From NCBI RefSeq assembly GCF_030732065.1, contig NZ_JAVBHX010000005.1, forward strand, positions 186,001 through 250,000: 64,000 nt of DNA, given 5' to 3'. Under the pieces are notes generated by a model. The model saw only the letters and a program-made list of their open reading frames with translations, had not been told where the DNA came from and searched no databases. Numbering within the stretch: the first letter of the stretch is position 1; each line of letters opens with the position of its first letter. This stretch comes from Oceanimonas aquatica (GTDB lineage: Bacteria > Pseudomonadota > Gammaproteobacteria > Enterobacterales > Aeromonadaceae). This document shows, one piece after another, positions 37,020 through 45,011 of the stretch. Position numbers and translations under genes: made by a program.

Positions 37020-37355
37020 ATGACCAACCTGGCCCAACAACAATGCGAGGCCTGCCGGGCCGATGCGCCCAAAGTCAGCGATGCCGAGCTGGCCGAGCTG
37101 ATGACGCAAATTCCCGACTGGACTCCACAGGCCCGGGACGGCGTGCTGCAGCTGGAACGGGAGTTCAAATTCAGGAACTTCAAGCTGGCCTGGGCCTTTG
37201 CCGACAAAGTGGCGGAGCTTGCCGAGAGCGAGTTTCACCACCCGGCCATTTTGCTGGAGTGGGGCAAGGTCACCGTGACCTGGTGGACCCACGCCATCGG
37301 CGGCCTGCACCGCAACGACTTCATCATGGCGGCGCGTACCGACCAGTTGCTGTAG
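37020..37355 (+). CDS. phhB: Pterin-4a-carbinolamine dehydratase
   Basis: Recycles the oxidised pterin produced by PhhA. The 111 residues include the family motif [20 protein letters not shown], quoted exactly at 20, with the catalytic His pair, and [18 protein letters not shown] near the end. AAGGAGC precedes the ATG. The stop TAG sits inside the TGTAGGCCCG end of a repeat element that starts at 37351. Confidence 0.94.
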   Translation: MTNLAQQQCEACRADAPKVSDAELAELMTQIPDWTPQARDGVLQLEREFKFRNFKLAWAFADKVAELAESEFHHPAILLEWGKVTVTWWTHAIGGLHRNDFIMAARTDQLL

Positions 37356-37433
37356 GCCCGGTTTCAACCGGGCAAAGGTGCCGCATGTTGCACGGTTTGC
37401 CCGTTTACAACCGTGAATAAATTCGGGCCTACA
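37351..37433. repeat. Intergenic repeat, family B, with inverted ends
   Basis: The 83-base element begins TGTAGGCCCG (37351-37360) and ends CGGGCCTACA (37424-37433), a perfect 10-base terminal inverted repeat, with smaller palindromes inside (CCCGGTTTCAACCGGG at 37358-37373 is almost perfect). A compact version stands at 44839-44864 and a single end at 33015-33024. Confidence 0.7.
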
Positions 37434-37441
37434 AAAACACC

Positions 37442-37540
37442 GTCACTCCGGCGAAGGCCGGAGTCCAGGGCATGGTGCACGGCACTGGGCTGTTCCACAG
37501 CCGCCTGAGAAATGGATTCCGGCTCGAAGGCCGGAATGAC
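37442..37540. repeat. Compound REP/BIME-like element, family A
   Basis: About 99 bases between GTCACTCCGGC (37442-37452) and GCCGGAATGAC (37530-37540), with inner palindromes CTCCGGCGAAGGCCGGAG and ATTCCGGCTCGAAGGCCGGAAT (quoted as ATTCCGG/CCGGAAT). It follows directly on family B between the convergent phhB and puuB genes. It may end transcripts or bind gyrase or other proteins, as E. coli BIMEs do; that is inferred. Confidence 0.65.
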
Positions 37541-37569
37541 AGACACCATTTTTCCCATTAAAACGGGGG

Positions 37570-38844
37570 TTACACCCCCAACTTGTCCCGCAGGCTGTAG
37601 TAGGCCGCGCCCATGGCGCTGAAGGGCACCTGAAAACGGCGGCCGCCGAAGAACGGCAGGTGCGGAAGGCTGGCAAAGGCGTCAAAGCGCTCGGCCTGGC
37701 CTTTCAGCACTTCCGACAGCAAGCGTCCCGCCAGGTGAGTACAGGTCACGCCGTGGCCGCTGTAGCCCTGCATGTAATACACATTGGGCTCGAGCCGGCC
37801 AAACTGGGGCAGGCGCGACAGGGTCAGCAGAAAGTTGCCGGTCCAGCGGTAATCGATCTTCACCCCTTCCAGCTGGGGAAAGGTCTTCAGCAGTTTGGGC
37901 AGCACCAGGCGGTCGATATCGTCCGGATCCCGGGCGCCATAGACCACACCACCCCCGTAGAGCAGCCGGTTGTCGCCGGTAATGCGGTAGTAATCCAGCA
38001 GGTAATTGCAGTCTTCCACGCAATACTGGTTGGCAATCAAGGACCGGGCCTGATCCTCGCTGAGGGGCTCGGTGGTCACAATCTGGGTGCCGCAGGGCAT
38101 GGCCTTGGCCGACAGCTTGGGCTCCAGGTTGCCGAGATAGGCATTGCCCGCCAGCACCACAAAGCGGGCACTGACACTGCCTTTTTCGGTTTTCGCCAGA
38201 GCCGGATCGCCATACTGAAGGTCGGTGACCGCCGACTGTTCAAAGATGCGACCACCCAGTTTGCGAATGGCCTCGGCCTCTCCCAGCGCCAGGTTAAGCG
38301 GGTGAATATGACCGCCGCGGTGATCCAGCAGGGCGCCCACGTAGTTTTTGGTGTCGATCTCCTCGGCTACTTGAGTTTCATCGAGCAGTTCCAGGCCGTC
38401 GTGGCCGTAGCGCTCCCAGTTGCGCTTCTGGTTTTCCAGCTCGTGCAGCTGACGACTGTTCAGCGCCGCGAAAATGCCGCCGGGCTTGAAGTCGCACTGA
38501 ATGTCGTACTGCTGAATGCGTTCGCGAATAATGTCGCCGCCTTCAAACATCATGCTGCCCAGCATGCGGGCGGTATCGGCGCCGTAGCGGGACTCAATCA
38601 CGTCGATGTCCCGGCTGTAGGAGTTGACCAGCTGGCCGCCGTTGCGGCCGCTGGCGCCAAAGCCGATGCGGCCGGCTTCCAGCAGCACCACATCAAAGCC
38701 CGCTTCGGTCAGAAACAGCGCCGTGGACAGGCCGGTGTAACCGCCCCCCACCACGCACACATCGCACTGAATATTTTCGGTCAGTTGCGGCCAGGGCGCA
38801 TGCTTGTTGACGGTGGCCGCGTAATAGCTGTTGACGTGTTCCAT
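37570..38844 (-). CDS. puuB: Gamma-glutamylputrescine oxidase (FAD-dependent), PuuB
   Basis: Oxidises gamma-glutamylputrescine to the aldehyde in the putrescine pathway. The 424 residues are a DAO-family flavoprotein: FAD motif VCVVGGGYTGLSTALFL (about 29-45), RIGFGASGRNGGQLVNSYS, and the C-terminal YMQGYSGHGVTCTHLAGRLL. It is the last gene of the puuDRCB operon, 15 bases after puuC. The gene order matches E. coli puuDRCB, which supports PuuB over other DAO-family oxidases. Confidence 0.92.
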   Translation of the reverse strand: MEHVNSYYAATVNKHAPWPQLTENIQCDVCVVGGGYTGLSTALFLTEAGFDVVLLEAGRIGFGASGRNGGQLVNSYSRDIDVIESRYGADTARMLGSMMFEGGDIIRERIQQYDIQCDFKPGGIFAALNSRQLHELENQKRNWERYGHDGLELLDETQVAEEIDTKNYVGALLDHRGGHIHPLNLALGEAEAIRKLGGRIFEQSAVTDLQYGDPALAKTEKGSVSARFVVLAGNAYLGNLEPKLSAKAMPCGTQIVTTEPLSEDQARSLIANQYCVEDCNYLLDYYRITGDNRLLYGGGVVYGARDPDDIDRLVLPKLLKTFPQLEGVKIDYRWTGNFLLTLSRLPQFGRLEPNVYYMQGYSGHGVTCTHLAGRLLSEVLKGQAERFDAFASLPHLPFFGGRRFQVPFSAMGAAYYSLRDKLGV

Positions 38845-38859
38845 GGTTTAAATACTCCC

Positions 38860-40344
38860 TTAATCCAGTGCCAGCCAGGTGGTCTTGAGTTCGGTAAATT
38901 TGTCAAAGGCGTGTAAGGACTTGTCACGGCCGTTGCCGCTTTGCTTGACGCCGCCAAAGGGCACCGTCATGTCGCCGTCGTTGTAGTTGTTGATAAACAC
39001 CGAGCCGGCCTTGAGCCGGCGCGCCAGCCGGTGGGCCCGGCGCAGATCCGAGGTCCACAGCCCGGCGCCCAGGCCGTACTGGCTGTCGTTGGCGAGCTGC
39101 AGCGCTTCCTCTTCCTGTTCAAAGGTGGTCACCGCCAGCACAGGACCAAAGATCTCTTCCCGGGCCACCGTCATGTGCGGATTGACCTGCTCGAGCACGG
39201 TGGGGCCGACAAAGTTGCCCGCCTGATCCCGGCCATCCAGGCCCAGCACCGCGCCTTCTTCCAGGCCCTCGGCAATGTAGCGGCACACGCTGCCGTGATG
39301 ATCGCTGTCAATCAGCGTGCCCATGGTGGAAGACGGATCCAGCGGATCCTTTGGCTTGAAGTGCTCGGCGGCCTTTTTCAGCTCGGCCATAAAGGCGTCC
39401 TTGATGCTGCTTTCTACCAGCAGCCGGGTGCCGGCGATGCACACCTGACCCTGGTTGTAGAAGATGCCGGAGGCCGAGGCACGGGCGGCCCTGGCCAAAT
39501 CCGGACAGTCGGCAAAGACGATATTGGCGCTCTTGCCGCCGGCTTCCAGCCACACCCGCTTCATGTTGGAGCGACCGGCGTATTCCATCAGCAGCCGCCC
39601 CACGCCGGTGGAGCCGGTGAAGGTCAGGCAGTCCACGTCCTCGTGCAAGGCCAGGGCCTTGCCCGCCTCATGGCCAAAGCCGGGCAGCACATTGAGCACG
39701 CCGTCGGGCAGGCCCGCCTCTTTGGCCAATGCCGCCAGACGAATGGCCGACAGCGGGGATTTCTCCGAGGGCTTTAAAATAACCGAGTTGCCGGCGGCCA
39801 GCGCCGGGCCCAGCTTCCAGCAGGCCAGCAACAGCGGAAAGTTCCAGGGCACAATGGCCGCCACCACGCCGATGGGCTCGCGACTGACCAGCGCCAGCGC
39901 ATCGGGGCCGGTGGGGGCAATTTCGCCGTAAATCTTGTCCACCGCCTCGGCATACCAGCGCATGCAGCGCACGGCGCCGGGAATGTCGTCCCGCAGGCTG
40001 TGGCGAATGGGCTTGCCGGTGTCCAGGGTTTCCAGCAGCGCCAACTCTTCCCTGTGCTGCTCCATCAGTGCCGCCAGCTTCAGCAGCACCGCCTTGCGCT
40101 CGGCGGGCGCCTTTTGTGACCACACCCCCGCCTCGAAACTGGCCCGGGCGGCGATCACCGCCATGTTAACGTCGGCGTCTTTGGCCCGGCTGACTTCGGT
40201 CAGGCTGGCATTGGTGGCGGGATTAATCACCGCAAAACGCTCTCCGGCCACGGCCTCGCGGTATTCACCTTCAATAAACAGCCGGCTTTCGGGTTGCAGC
40301 TTTTCCGCTTCGTCCTGCCAGTGAGCCTTGTTCCTGAACTCCAT
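38860..40344 (-). CDS. puuC: Gamma-glutamyl-gamma-aminobutyraldehyde dehydrogenase, PuuC
   Basis: NAD(P)-dependent aldehyde dehydrogenase, third step of the pathway. The 494 residues are typical. The NAD site is FTGSTGVGRLLMEYAGRSN, the general base Glu lies in VWLEAGGKSANIVFAD and the catalytic Cys in YNQGQVCIAGTRLLV. The C-terminus has PFGGVKQSGNGRDKSLHAF. It is placed between puuR and puuB in the same direction. Confidence 0.94.
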   Translation of the reverse strand: MEFRNKAHWQDEAEKLQPESRLFIEGEYREAVAGERFAVINPATNASLTEVSRAKDADVNMAVIAARASFEAGVWSQKAPAERKAVLLKLAALMEQHREELALLETLDTGKPIRHSLRDDIPGAVRCMRWYAEAVDKIYGEIAPTGPDALALVSREPIGVVAAIVPWNFPLLLACWKLGPALAAGNSVILKPSEKSPLSAIRLAALAKEAGLPDGVLNVLPGFGHEAGKALALHEDVDCLTFTGSTGVGRLLMEYAGRSNMKRVWLEAGGKSANIVFADCPDLARAARASASGIFYNQGQVCIAGTRLLVESSIKDAFMAELKKAAEHFKPKDPLDPSSTMGTLIDSDHHGSVCRYIAEGLEEGAVLGLDGRDQAGNFVGPTVLEQVNPHMTVAREEIFGPVLAVTTFEQEEEALQLANDSQYGLGAGLWTSDLRRAHRLARRLKAGSVFINNYNDGDMTVPFGGVKQSGNGRDKSLHAFDKFTELKTTWLALD

Positions 40345-40362
40345 AATGTGTCTCCGCCTTGA

Positions 40363-40923
40363 TCACAGGTTGGCCGGGGTATGGGCACTGATAATGCGGC
40401 ATTCCCGGCTCGATGAATTGGTAAAGGTATGGGGCAGCCCGGTGTCGATCACGTAGCTCTGGCCGGCCTTGAGCCGGTAGTGCTCGCCGTCCACCGTCAG
40501 CTCGATCTCCCCCTCCAGCACGGTACCCACTTCCTCGCCCTGGTGCTTGAGGTGGCCGCCGGTGCTGGTGCCCGGGGCATAGCATTCAATCAAAAAACCC
40601 AGCGCCCGCTGGCGATTGCCGTTGTGCACCAGCCGGAACGACACACCCCGGCTGCCGATTTCCACCAGCTCGTCTTCGTTGACCACCACCTTGTTACGGG
40701 TGAGTGGCTGCTGCTCGGCAAAAAACTCCGACAGCGACATGTCGTACACCTTGAGCAGCTTTTGCAGACTGCTCACCGCCGGGCTGACCTTGTCCTGCTC
40801 TATGGTGCAGATGGCACCGTGAGTCAGCCCGGAGAGCTCGGCCACCCGACGCTGACTGAGCCCCAGCCGCCGGCGAATATCCGCCAGCCGGCTGCCCGGC
40901 GCCAGCTCCTGAGCGGCACTCAT
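40363..40923 (-). CDS. puuR: PuuR-type repressor (XRE helix-turn-helix plus cupin)
   Basis: Repressor of the putrescine utilisation genes. The 186 residues contain an XRE helix-turn-helix (LADIRRRLGLSQRRVAELSG, then GAICTIEQDKVSPAVSSLQKLL, cited in part) and a C-terminal cupin (APGTSTGGHLKHQGEEVGTV, KAGQSYVIDTGLPHTF). Its ATG overlaps the puuD stop by four bases. Two AAAATATAATGAACA-like sites in the puuD-puuA divergent region are its likely targets. Confidence 0.92.
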   Translation of the reverse strand: MSAAQELAPGSRLADIRRRLGLSQRRVAELSGLTHGAICTIEQDKVSPAVSSLQKLLKVYDMSLSEFFAEQQPLTRNKVVVNEDELVEIGSRGVSFRLVHNGNRQRALGFLIECYAPGTSTGGHLKHQGEEVGTVLEGEIELTVDGEHYRLKAGQSYVIDTGLPHTFTNSSSRECRIISAHTPANL

Positions 40924-41696
40924 GATGAACTCCGGGTTCGGCCGTGTTCCCGGCAGGCGGCCACAAAGCCGTCAAACAGCGCCCGGTACAAAGCATTGTC
41001 ACGGCTGTGCCATTCCGGGTGCCACTGTACGCCAAGGGCAAAGGGATGGTTCACAAGGCTGATGGCTTCCACCAGGCCGTCGGGGGCGGTGGCTTCCACC
41101 CGCACACCGGGGCCTGTGGTTTTGGTTCCCTGCATGTGCAATGAATTCACTCTGTGCACACCTTCACCCGCCAGCCGCGCCAGCAGACCACCCGCCACCG
41201 GCTGAATGTCGTGGGCCGGCGCGTATTGCTGCTCAAGGGGTTGATCCTTGTTTTCCCGGTGTTCGGCAAACAGGCCGGTTTCGTGCAGGCGCCGGTGCAG
41301 ACTGCCGCCGCTGGCAACCACCATTTCCTGAAAACCGCGACAAATGCCAAAGAGCGGCAGCTTCATGGCTTGTGCTGCGGCAATCAGCTGCAGGCTGAGC
41401 CGATCCCGGCCAGTGTCGGTATGATCCTCCACGCCGGTTTCGCCGTAATGGTGTGGCTCCATGTTGCTGTAGCTGCCGGTGAGCAGAATGCCGTCGAGAC
41501 GCGCCAGCATGGCATTCAGGCTTTGTTCATCCTCGCCCAGCTGATGCACCAGAGGCACCGGCACGGCGCCGGCGGCCACAATGGCATCCAGGTATTTCTG
41601 CTGCACGGTCAGGCCGATATGGGGCCCCAGCTGCTGTTGGCACAGGATGACGCCCACCCAGGGCCTGTTAAATATATGAACCATCGTCATATTCAT
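40920..41696 (-). CDS. puuD: Gamma-glutamyl-GABA hydrolase, PuuD
   Basis: Class I glutamine amidotransferase-like peptidase that frees GABA in the last step. The 258 residues carry the nucleophile in FGICRGFQEMVVASGGSLH, and the His-Glu pair in GVQWHPEWHS. HPEW is typical of peptidase C26. It is the first gene of the puuDRCB operon, transcribed from the region that holds two PuuR-like boxes. The alternative start MTMVHIF at residue 3 is equally possible. Confidence 0.93.
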   Translation of the reverse strand: MNMTMVHIFNRPWVGVILCQQQLGPHIGLTVQQKYLDAIVAAGAVPVPLVHQLGEDEQSLNAMLARLDGILLTGSYSNMEPHHYGETGVEDHTDTGRDRLSLQLIAAAQAMKLPLFGICRGFQEMVVASGGSLHRRLHETGLFAEHRENKDQPLEQQYAPAHDIQPVAGGLLARLAGEGVHRVNSLHMQGTKTTGPGVRVEATAPDGLVEAISLVNHPFALGVQWHPEWHSRDNALYRALFDGFVAACREHGRTRSSS

Positions 41697-41748
41697 TCAC
41701 CCGCTTTAAATTTTTAACACCTTACCCGTTATCGTGCAGGTGCCGTAA

Positions 41749-41763
41749 AAAATATAGTGAAAA
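41749..41763 (+). promoter_or_regulatory. PuuR-like operator 1
   Basis: AAAATATAGTGAAAA matches 13 of 15 bases of the E. coli PuuR box AAAATATAATGAACA. It lies 53 bases upstream of the puuD ATG in the divergent puuD-puuA region. Confidence 0.65.
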
Positions 41764-41808
41764 CCCTAGCACCGGCGCTTTCAAAGCTCAATAACTTTTA
41801 ACACTTGC

Positions 41809-41823
41809 AAAACAAAATGAACA
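41809..41823 (+). promoter_or_regulatory. PuuR-like operator 2
   Basis: AAAACAAAATGAACA matches 13 of 15 bases of the same box, in the same orientation, 60 bases after operator 1 (about six helical turns) and 53 bases upstream of the puuA ATG. The symmetrical placement suggests that one repressor controls both directions. Confidence 0.65.
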
Positions 41824-41875
41824 CACCTAACGTATCAACGTAAATTATATTTAACAGCCACATGACGGTGACATC

Positions 41876-43288
41876 ATGCAAGCGAACACAAAGGTAACGA
41901 CTCTTCCTTCGGCCAGCGAACCGGCTTCGACTCTCTTTGAACAAGAGGTGGCCGCCTATCTCAACCGCTACCCCGATACCCAGTATGTAGACGTGTTACT
42001 GACCGATCTCAACGGCATCTTTCGCGGCAAGCGGCTGCCGGTGAGCGCCCTCGACAAGCTTGAAGCCGGCTGCTTCTTTCCTGCGTCCATGTTTGCCATG
42101 GACTTTCGCGGTAACGTGGTGGAAGAAACCGGCATCGGCCAGGACATTGGCGAGCCGGATCTGCCCTGCTATCCCATTGCCGGCACCCTGGTGCCCTCGG
42201 CGGCCGACGCCGAAACCGTGGCCCAGTTGCTGCTGACCATGGTGGATGAGAACCAACAGCCCTTTGCCCTGGAGCCGCGCAACGTGCTGGAACGGGTGTG
42301 GCGCCAGGTAAAAACCAGAGGCCTGACGCCGGTGATCGCCCTGGAGCTGGAGTTTTACCTGGTGGACAGAGACAGGGATGAACAAGGCCGGCTGCAGCCC
42401 CCCTGCTCACCACTGACCCAAAAGCGGGATACCTACAGCCAGGTGTATTCGGTAGACAACCTCAACAATTTTGCGGAGATCCTCGCCGATATCGACAACA
42501 TTGCCGCGCTGCAGAAGCTGCCCGCCGATGGCGCCGTGGCCGAGGCCGCGCCGGGCCAGTTCGAGATCAACATGCACCACGGCAGCGACGTACTGGCGGC
42601 CTGCGATCAGGCACTGGCGCTGAAGCGGCTGATCAAGCTGGTGGCCGAACAGTACGAGATGGACGCCACCTTTATGGCCAAGCCCTATGAAGAGCACCCG
42701 GGCAGCGGCCTGCACGTGCATATCAGCGTCACCGACGACCAGGGTGAAAACCTGTTTGCCGACGAGCAGGGCGACGACTCGCCGCTGCTGAAGCGCTCCC
42801 TCGCCGGCATGCTGGATCTGATGCCCGACAGCATGGCGCTGCTGGCCCCCAACATGAATGCCTTTCGCCGTTTTCAGCCGGGCATGTACGTGCCGGTGCA
42901 GGCTTCATGGGGCCACAACAACCGCACCGTGGCCTTGCGCATTCCCGCCGGCGACGATGAAGCCCGCCGCATCGAGTACCGGGTGCCCGGCGCCGACGCC
43001 AACCCCTATCTGGTGGTGGCCACCATACTGGCCGGCCTGCTGCATGGCCTCGACCACGAACTGCCGCTGCCGGAGCCGGTGGTGGGCAACGGCCTGGAGC
43101 AGGAAGGCCTGCCCCTGCCCACCCGCCAGAGCAGCGCCCTGGCCCGGCTGGAAGGTGACACGCCGCTCAAGCGTTACCTGGGCGAAGAGTTCATTGATGT
43201 GTACCGCATCTGCAAGCAGGACGAGCTGCTCGAATTTGAAACACGCATTACCGACATCGAACTGGAATGGATGCTGAAAAACGCCTGA
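41876..43288 (+). CDS. puuA: Glutamate-putrescine ligase (glutamine synthetase-like), PuuA
   Basis: ATP-dependent gamma-glutamylation of putrescine, the first step. The 470 residues have the glutamine-synthetase fold: LTDLNGIFRGKRLPVSALDK near the N-terminus, the metal and ATP segments ALELEFYLVDRDRDEQ, APGQFEINMHHG and FMAKPYEEHPGSGLHVHISV, and RIEYRVPGADANPYLVVATI. The residues that fit PuuA-type proteins (a shortened adenylylation region and HPGSGLHVH) and the context support the name over true GlnA. Confidence 0.94.
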   Translation: MQANTKVTTLPSASEPASTLFEQEVAAYLNRYPDTQYVDVLLTDLNGIFRGKRLPVSALDKLEAGCFFPASMFAMDFRGNVVEETGIGQDIGEPDLPCYPIAGTLVPSAADAETVAQLLLTMVDENQQPFALEPRNVLERVWRQVKTRGLTPVIALELEFYLVDRDRDEQGRLQPPCSPLTQKRDTYSQVYSVDNLNNFAEILADIDNIAALQKLPADGAVAEAAPGQFEINMHHGSDVLAACDQALALKRLIKLVAEQYEMDATFMAKPYEEHPGSGLHVHISVTDDQGENLFADEQGDDSPLLKRSLAGMLDLMPDSMALLAPNMNAFRRFQPGMYVPVQASWGHNNRTVALRIPAGDDEARRIEYRVPGADANPYLVVATILAGLLHGLDHELPLPEPVVGNGLEQEGLPLPTRQSSALARLEGDTPLKRYLGEEFIDVYRICKQDELLEFETRITDIELEWMLKNA

Positions 43289-43344
43289 TTTCACCACACA
43301 GGTAAAAGAGCGCCAGCAGGCGCCGACCTCTCGACCAAAGGAAG

Positions 43345-44835
43345 ATGATGATGGAACAACCCAACACCCTGGCCCTTAACCCCAGTGTCAAATGGCCACC
43401 GCTCTGGCGTGGCCTGGCGGTGGCCGTGATCGCCGCCCTGGCCTTTGCCTGGCTCGGCTTCACCCATGAAAAAGGCAGCGATTACGGTGCCCTGAGCCTG
43501 TTGCCGGCGGCGCTGGTGATCACCATGGCGGTGCTCACCCGCAAAACCGTAGAATCACTGCTGGCGGGCAGCCTGCTCGGCCTGCTGCTGATCAACCCTG
43601 CCGATCTGGTCAGCCCGCTGGCGGACGTGACCCTGGCGGTGATGATGGACGAAACCATCGCCTGGCTGATCTTGGTGTGCGGCATGATGGGTGGACTGAT
43701 TAACCTGCTGGCCCGGGGCGGCGGCGTGCGCAGCTTTGGCGCCGTCATGACCCGCCTGATCAAAACCCCGAAAAGCGCCATGGTGGGCACAGTCGGTCTG
43801 GGACTGGTGGTGTTTATCGACGACTACCTCAACTCCCTGGCGGTATCGTCATCGATGAAGCGCATTACCGACCGCTTTGGCATTTCCCGGGAAAAACTGG
43901 CCTATATCGTCGACTCCACCGCCGCGCCCATCTGTATTCTGGTGCCGGTGTCCACCTGGGCGGTGTTTTTCGCCTCATTGCTGGAAGACTCCGGCGCCGC
44001 CGAGGGCGGTAAAGGTATGTCGCTCTATGTCAACAGCATTCCCTGGATGCTTTACGGCTGGGCCGCGCTGCTGGTGGTGGCGCTGGTGGCGGCGCGCAAA
44101 CTGCCGGATCTGGGTGCCATGAAGAAGGCCGAGGCTCGGGCCCAAGGCGGTCAGCCGGTGCCCACCGGCTGGCAGGACGAGGAAACGCCGGCCCCCGAGC
44201 GCACCGTGCCCGGCTGGCTGGGACTGACCAACTTCCTGCTGCCCATGGTGGTGCTGGTGCTGGCCAGTGTGTATTACGACATCGATCTGCTGAAAGGCGT
44301 ACTGGTGGCCCTGGGGGTGACCATGGTGCTCTATTCGGTACAGCGGCTGCTGTCCTTCCAGCAGCAGGTGGACGCCACCCTGGACGGCTTCAAGGTGATG
44401 CTCTACCCCCTCGCCACCGTCTGTGCCGGCTTTATTCTGAAGGAAGTGAACGATCAGCTGGGCATGACCCGCTACATCATCGACACCGTCACCCCGCTGC
44501 TGACGCCGGCGCTGTTGCCCGCCGTGGTGTTTCTGGTGATGGCCGCCGTGGTGTTCAGCACCGCCTCGAGCTGGGGCGTTTTCGTGATTTCCCTGCCCAT
44601 AGTAGTGCCCCTGGCCCAGGCCATGGACGTGCCCATGCCGCTGGTGGTGGGTGCCCTGCTGTCGGCCTCGGCCTTTGGCAGCCACGCCTGCTTCTTTAGC
44701 GACTCCACCGTGCTCTCGGCTCAAGGGGCCGGCTGCGACACCATGGATCACGCCATCACCCAGTTGCCCTACGCCCTGATCGGCGGCGTGCTGACCCTGG
44801 CCGCCCTGCTGGCCGCGGGCTTCTGGATGATGTAA
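43345..44835 (+). CDS. NhaC-family sodium/proton antiporter-like transporter, possible putrescine carrier
   Basis: Inner-membrane protein of 496 residues with about 11-12 helices. Family signatures include GLGLVVFIDDYLNSLAVSSS, STAAPICILVPVSTWAVFFA and SAFGSHACFFSDSTVLSAQG. These belong to the NhaC/YfcC-type ion-coupled transporter group. It follows puuA by 56 bases in the same direction, in the place where E. coli has the putrescine importer PuuP on the other side of puuA. A role in polyamine or GABA transport is a reasonable inference; plain antiport is the alternative. Confidence 0.85.
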   Translation: MMMEQPNTLALNPSVKWPPLWRGLAVAVIAALAFAWLGFTHEKGSDYGALSLLPAALVITMAVLTRKTVESLLAGSLLGLLLINPADLVSPLADVTLAVMMDETIAWLILVCGMMGGLINLLARGGGVRSFGAVMTRLIKTPKSAMVGTVGLGLVVFIDDYLNSLAVSSSMKRITDRFGISREKLAYIVDSTAAPICILVPVSTWAVFFASLLEDSGAAEGGKGMSLYVNSIPWMLYGWAALLVVALVAARKLPDLGAMKKAEARAQGGQPVPTGWQDEETPAPERTVPGWLGLTNFLLPMVVLVLASVYYDIDLLKGVLVALGVTMVLYSVQRLLSFQQQVDATLDGFKVMLYPLATVCAGFILKEVNDQLGMTRYIIDTVTPLLTPALLPAVVFLVMAAVVFSTASSWGVFVISLPIVVPLAQAMDVPMPLVVGALLSASAFGSHACFFSDSTVLSAQGAGCDTMDHAITQLPYALIGGVLTLAALLAAGFWMM

Positions 44836-44838
44836 CAG

Positions 44839-44864
44839 GTAGGCCCGGCTTTAGCCGGGCCTAC
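44839..44864. repeat. Family B palindrome (perfect hairpin)
   Basis: GTAGGCCCGGCT (44839-44850) and AGCCGGGCCTAC (44853-44864) are perfect 12-base arms around a two-base loop, four bases after the transporter stop. It could act as a transcript-end hairpin, though no T run follows. Confidence 0.75.
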
Positions 44865-44910
44865 AAAGGCCGGAGTCCGGAGTCCAGAGCGGGTTACGCA
44901 GATATCTGCA

Positions 44911-44940
44911 GAATGGATTCCGGTTCAGGCCCGGAATGAC
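44911..44940. repeat. Family A palindrome
   Basis: ATGGATTCCGG (44913-44923) and CCGGAATGAC (44931-44940) form the same hairpin as at 37511-37540, with a partner GGCCGGAGTCCGGAGTCCAG at 44869-44888 that makes the whole 44869-44940 a degenerate copy of the compound element at 37442-37540. Confidence 0.6.
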
Positions 44941-45011
44941 CGGCCTTTAGACACGACATTGTTGGCGCTTTGCGCCAAATTGCGGGCAAGCTGCCTGCGC
45001 TCCAATCCCCC

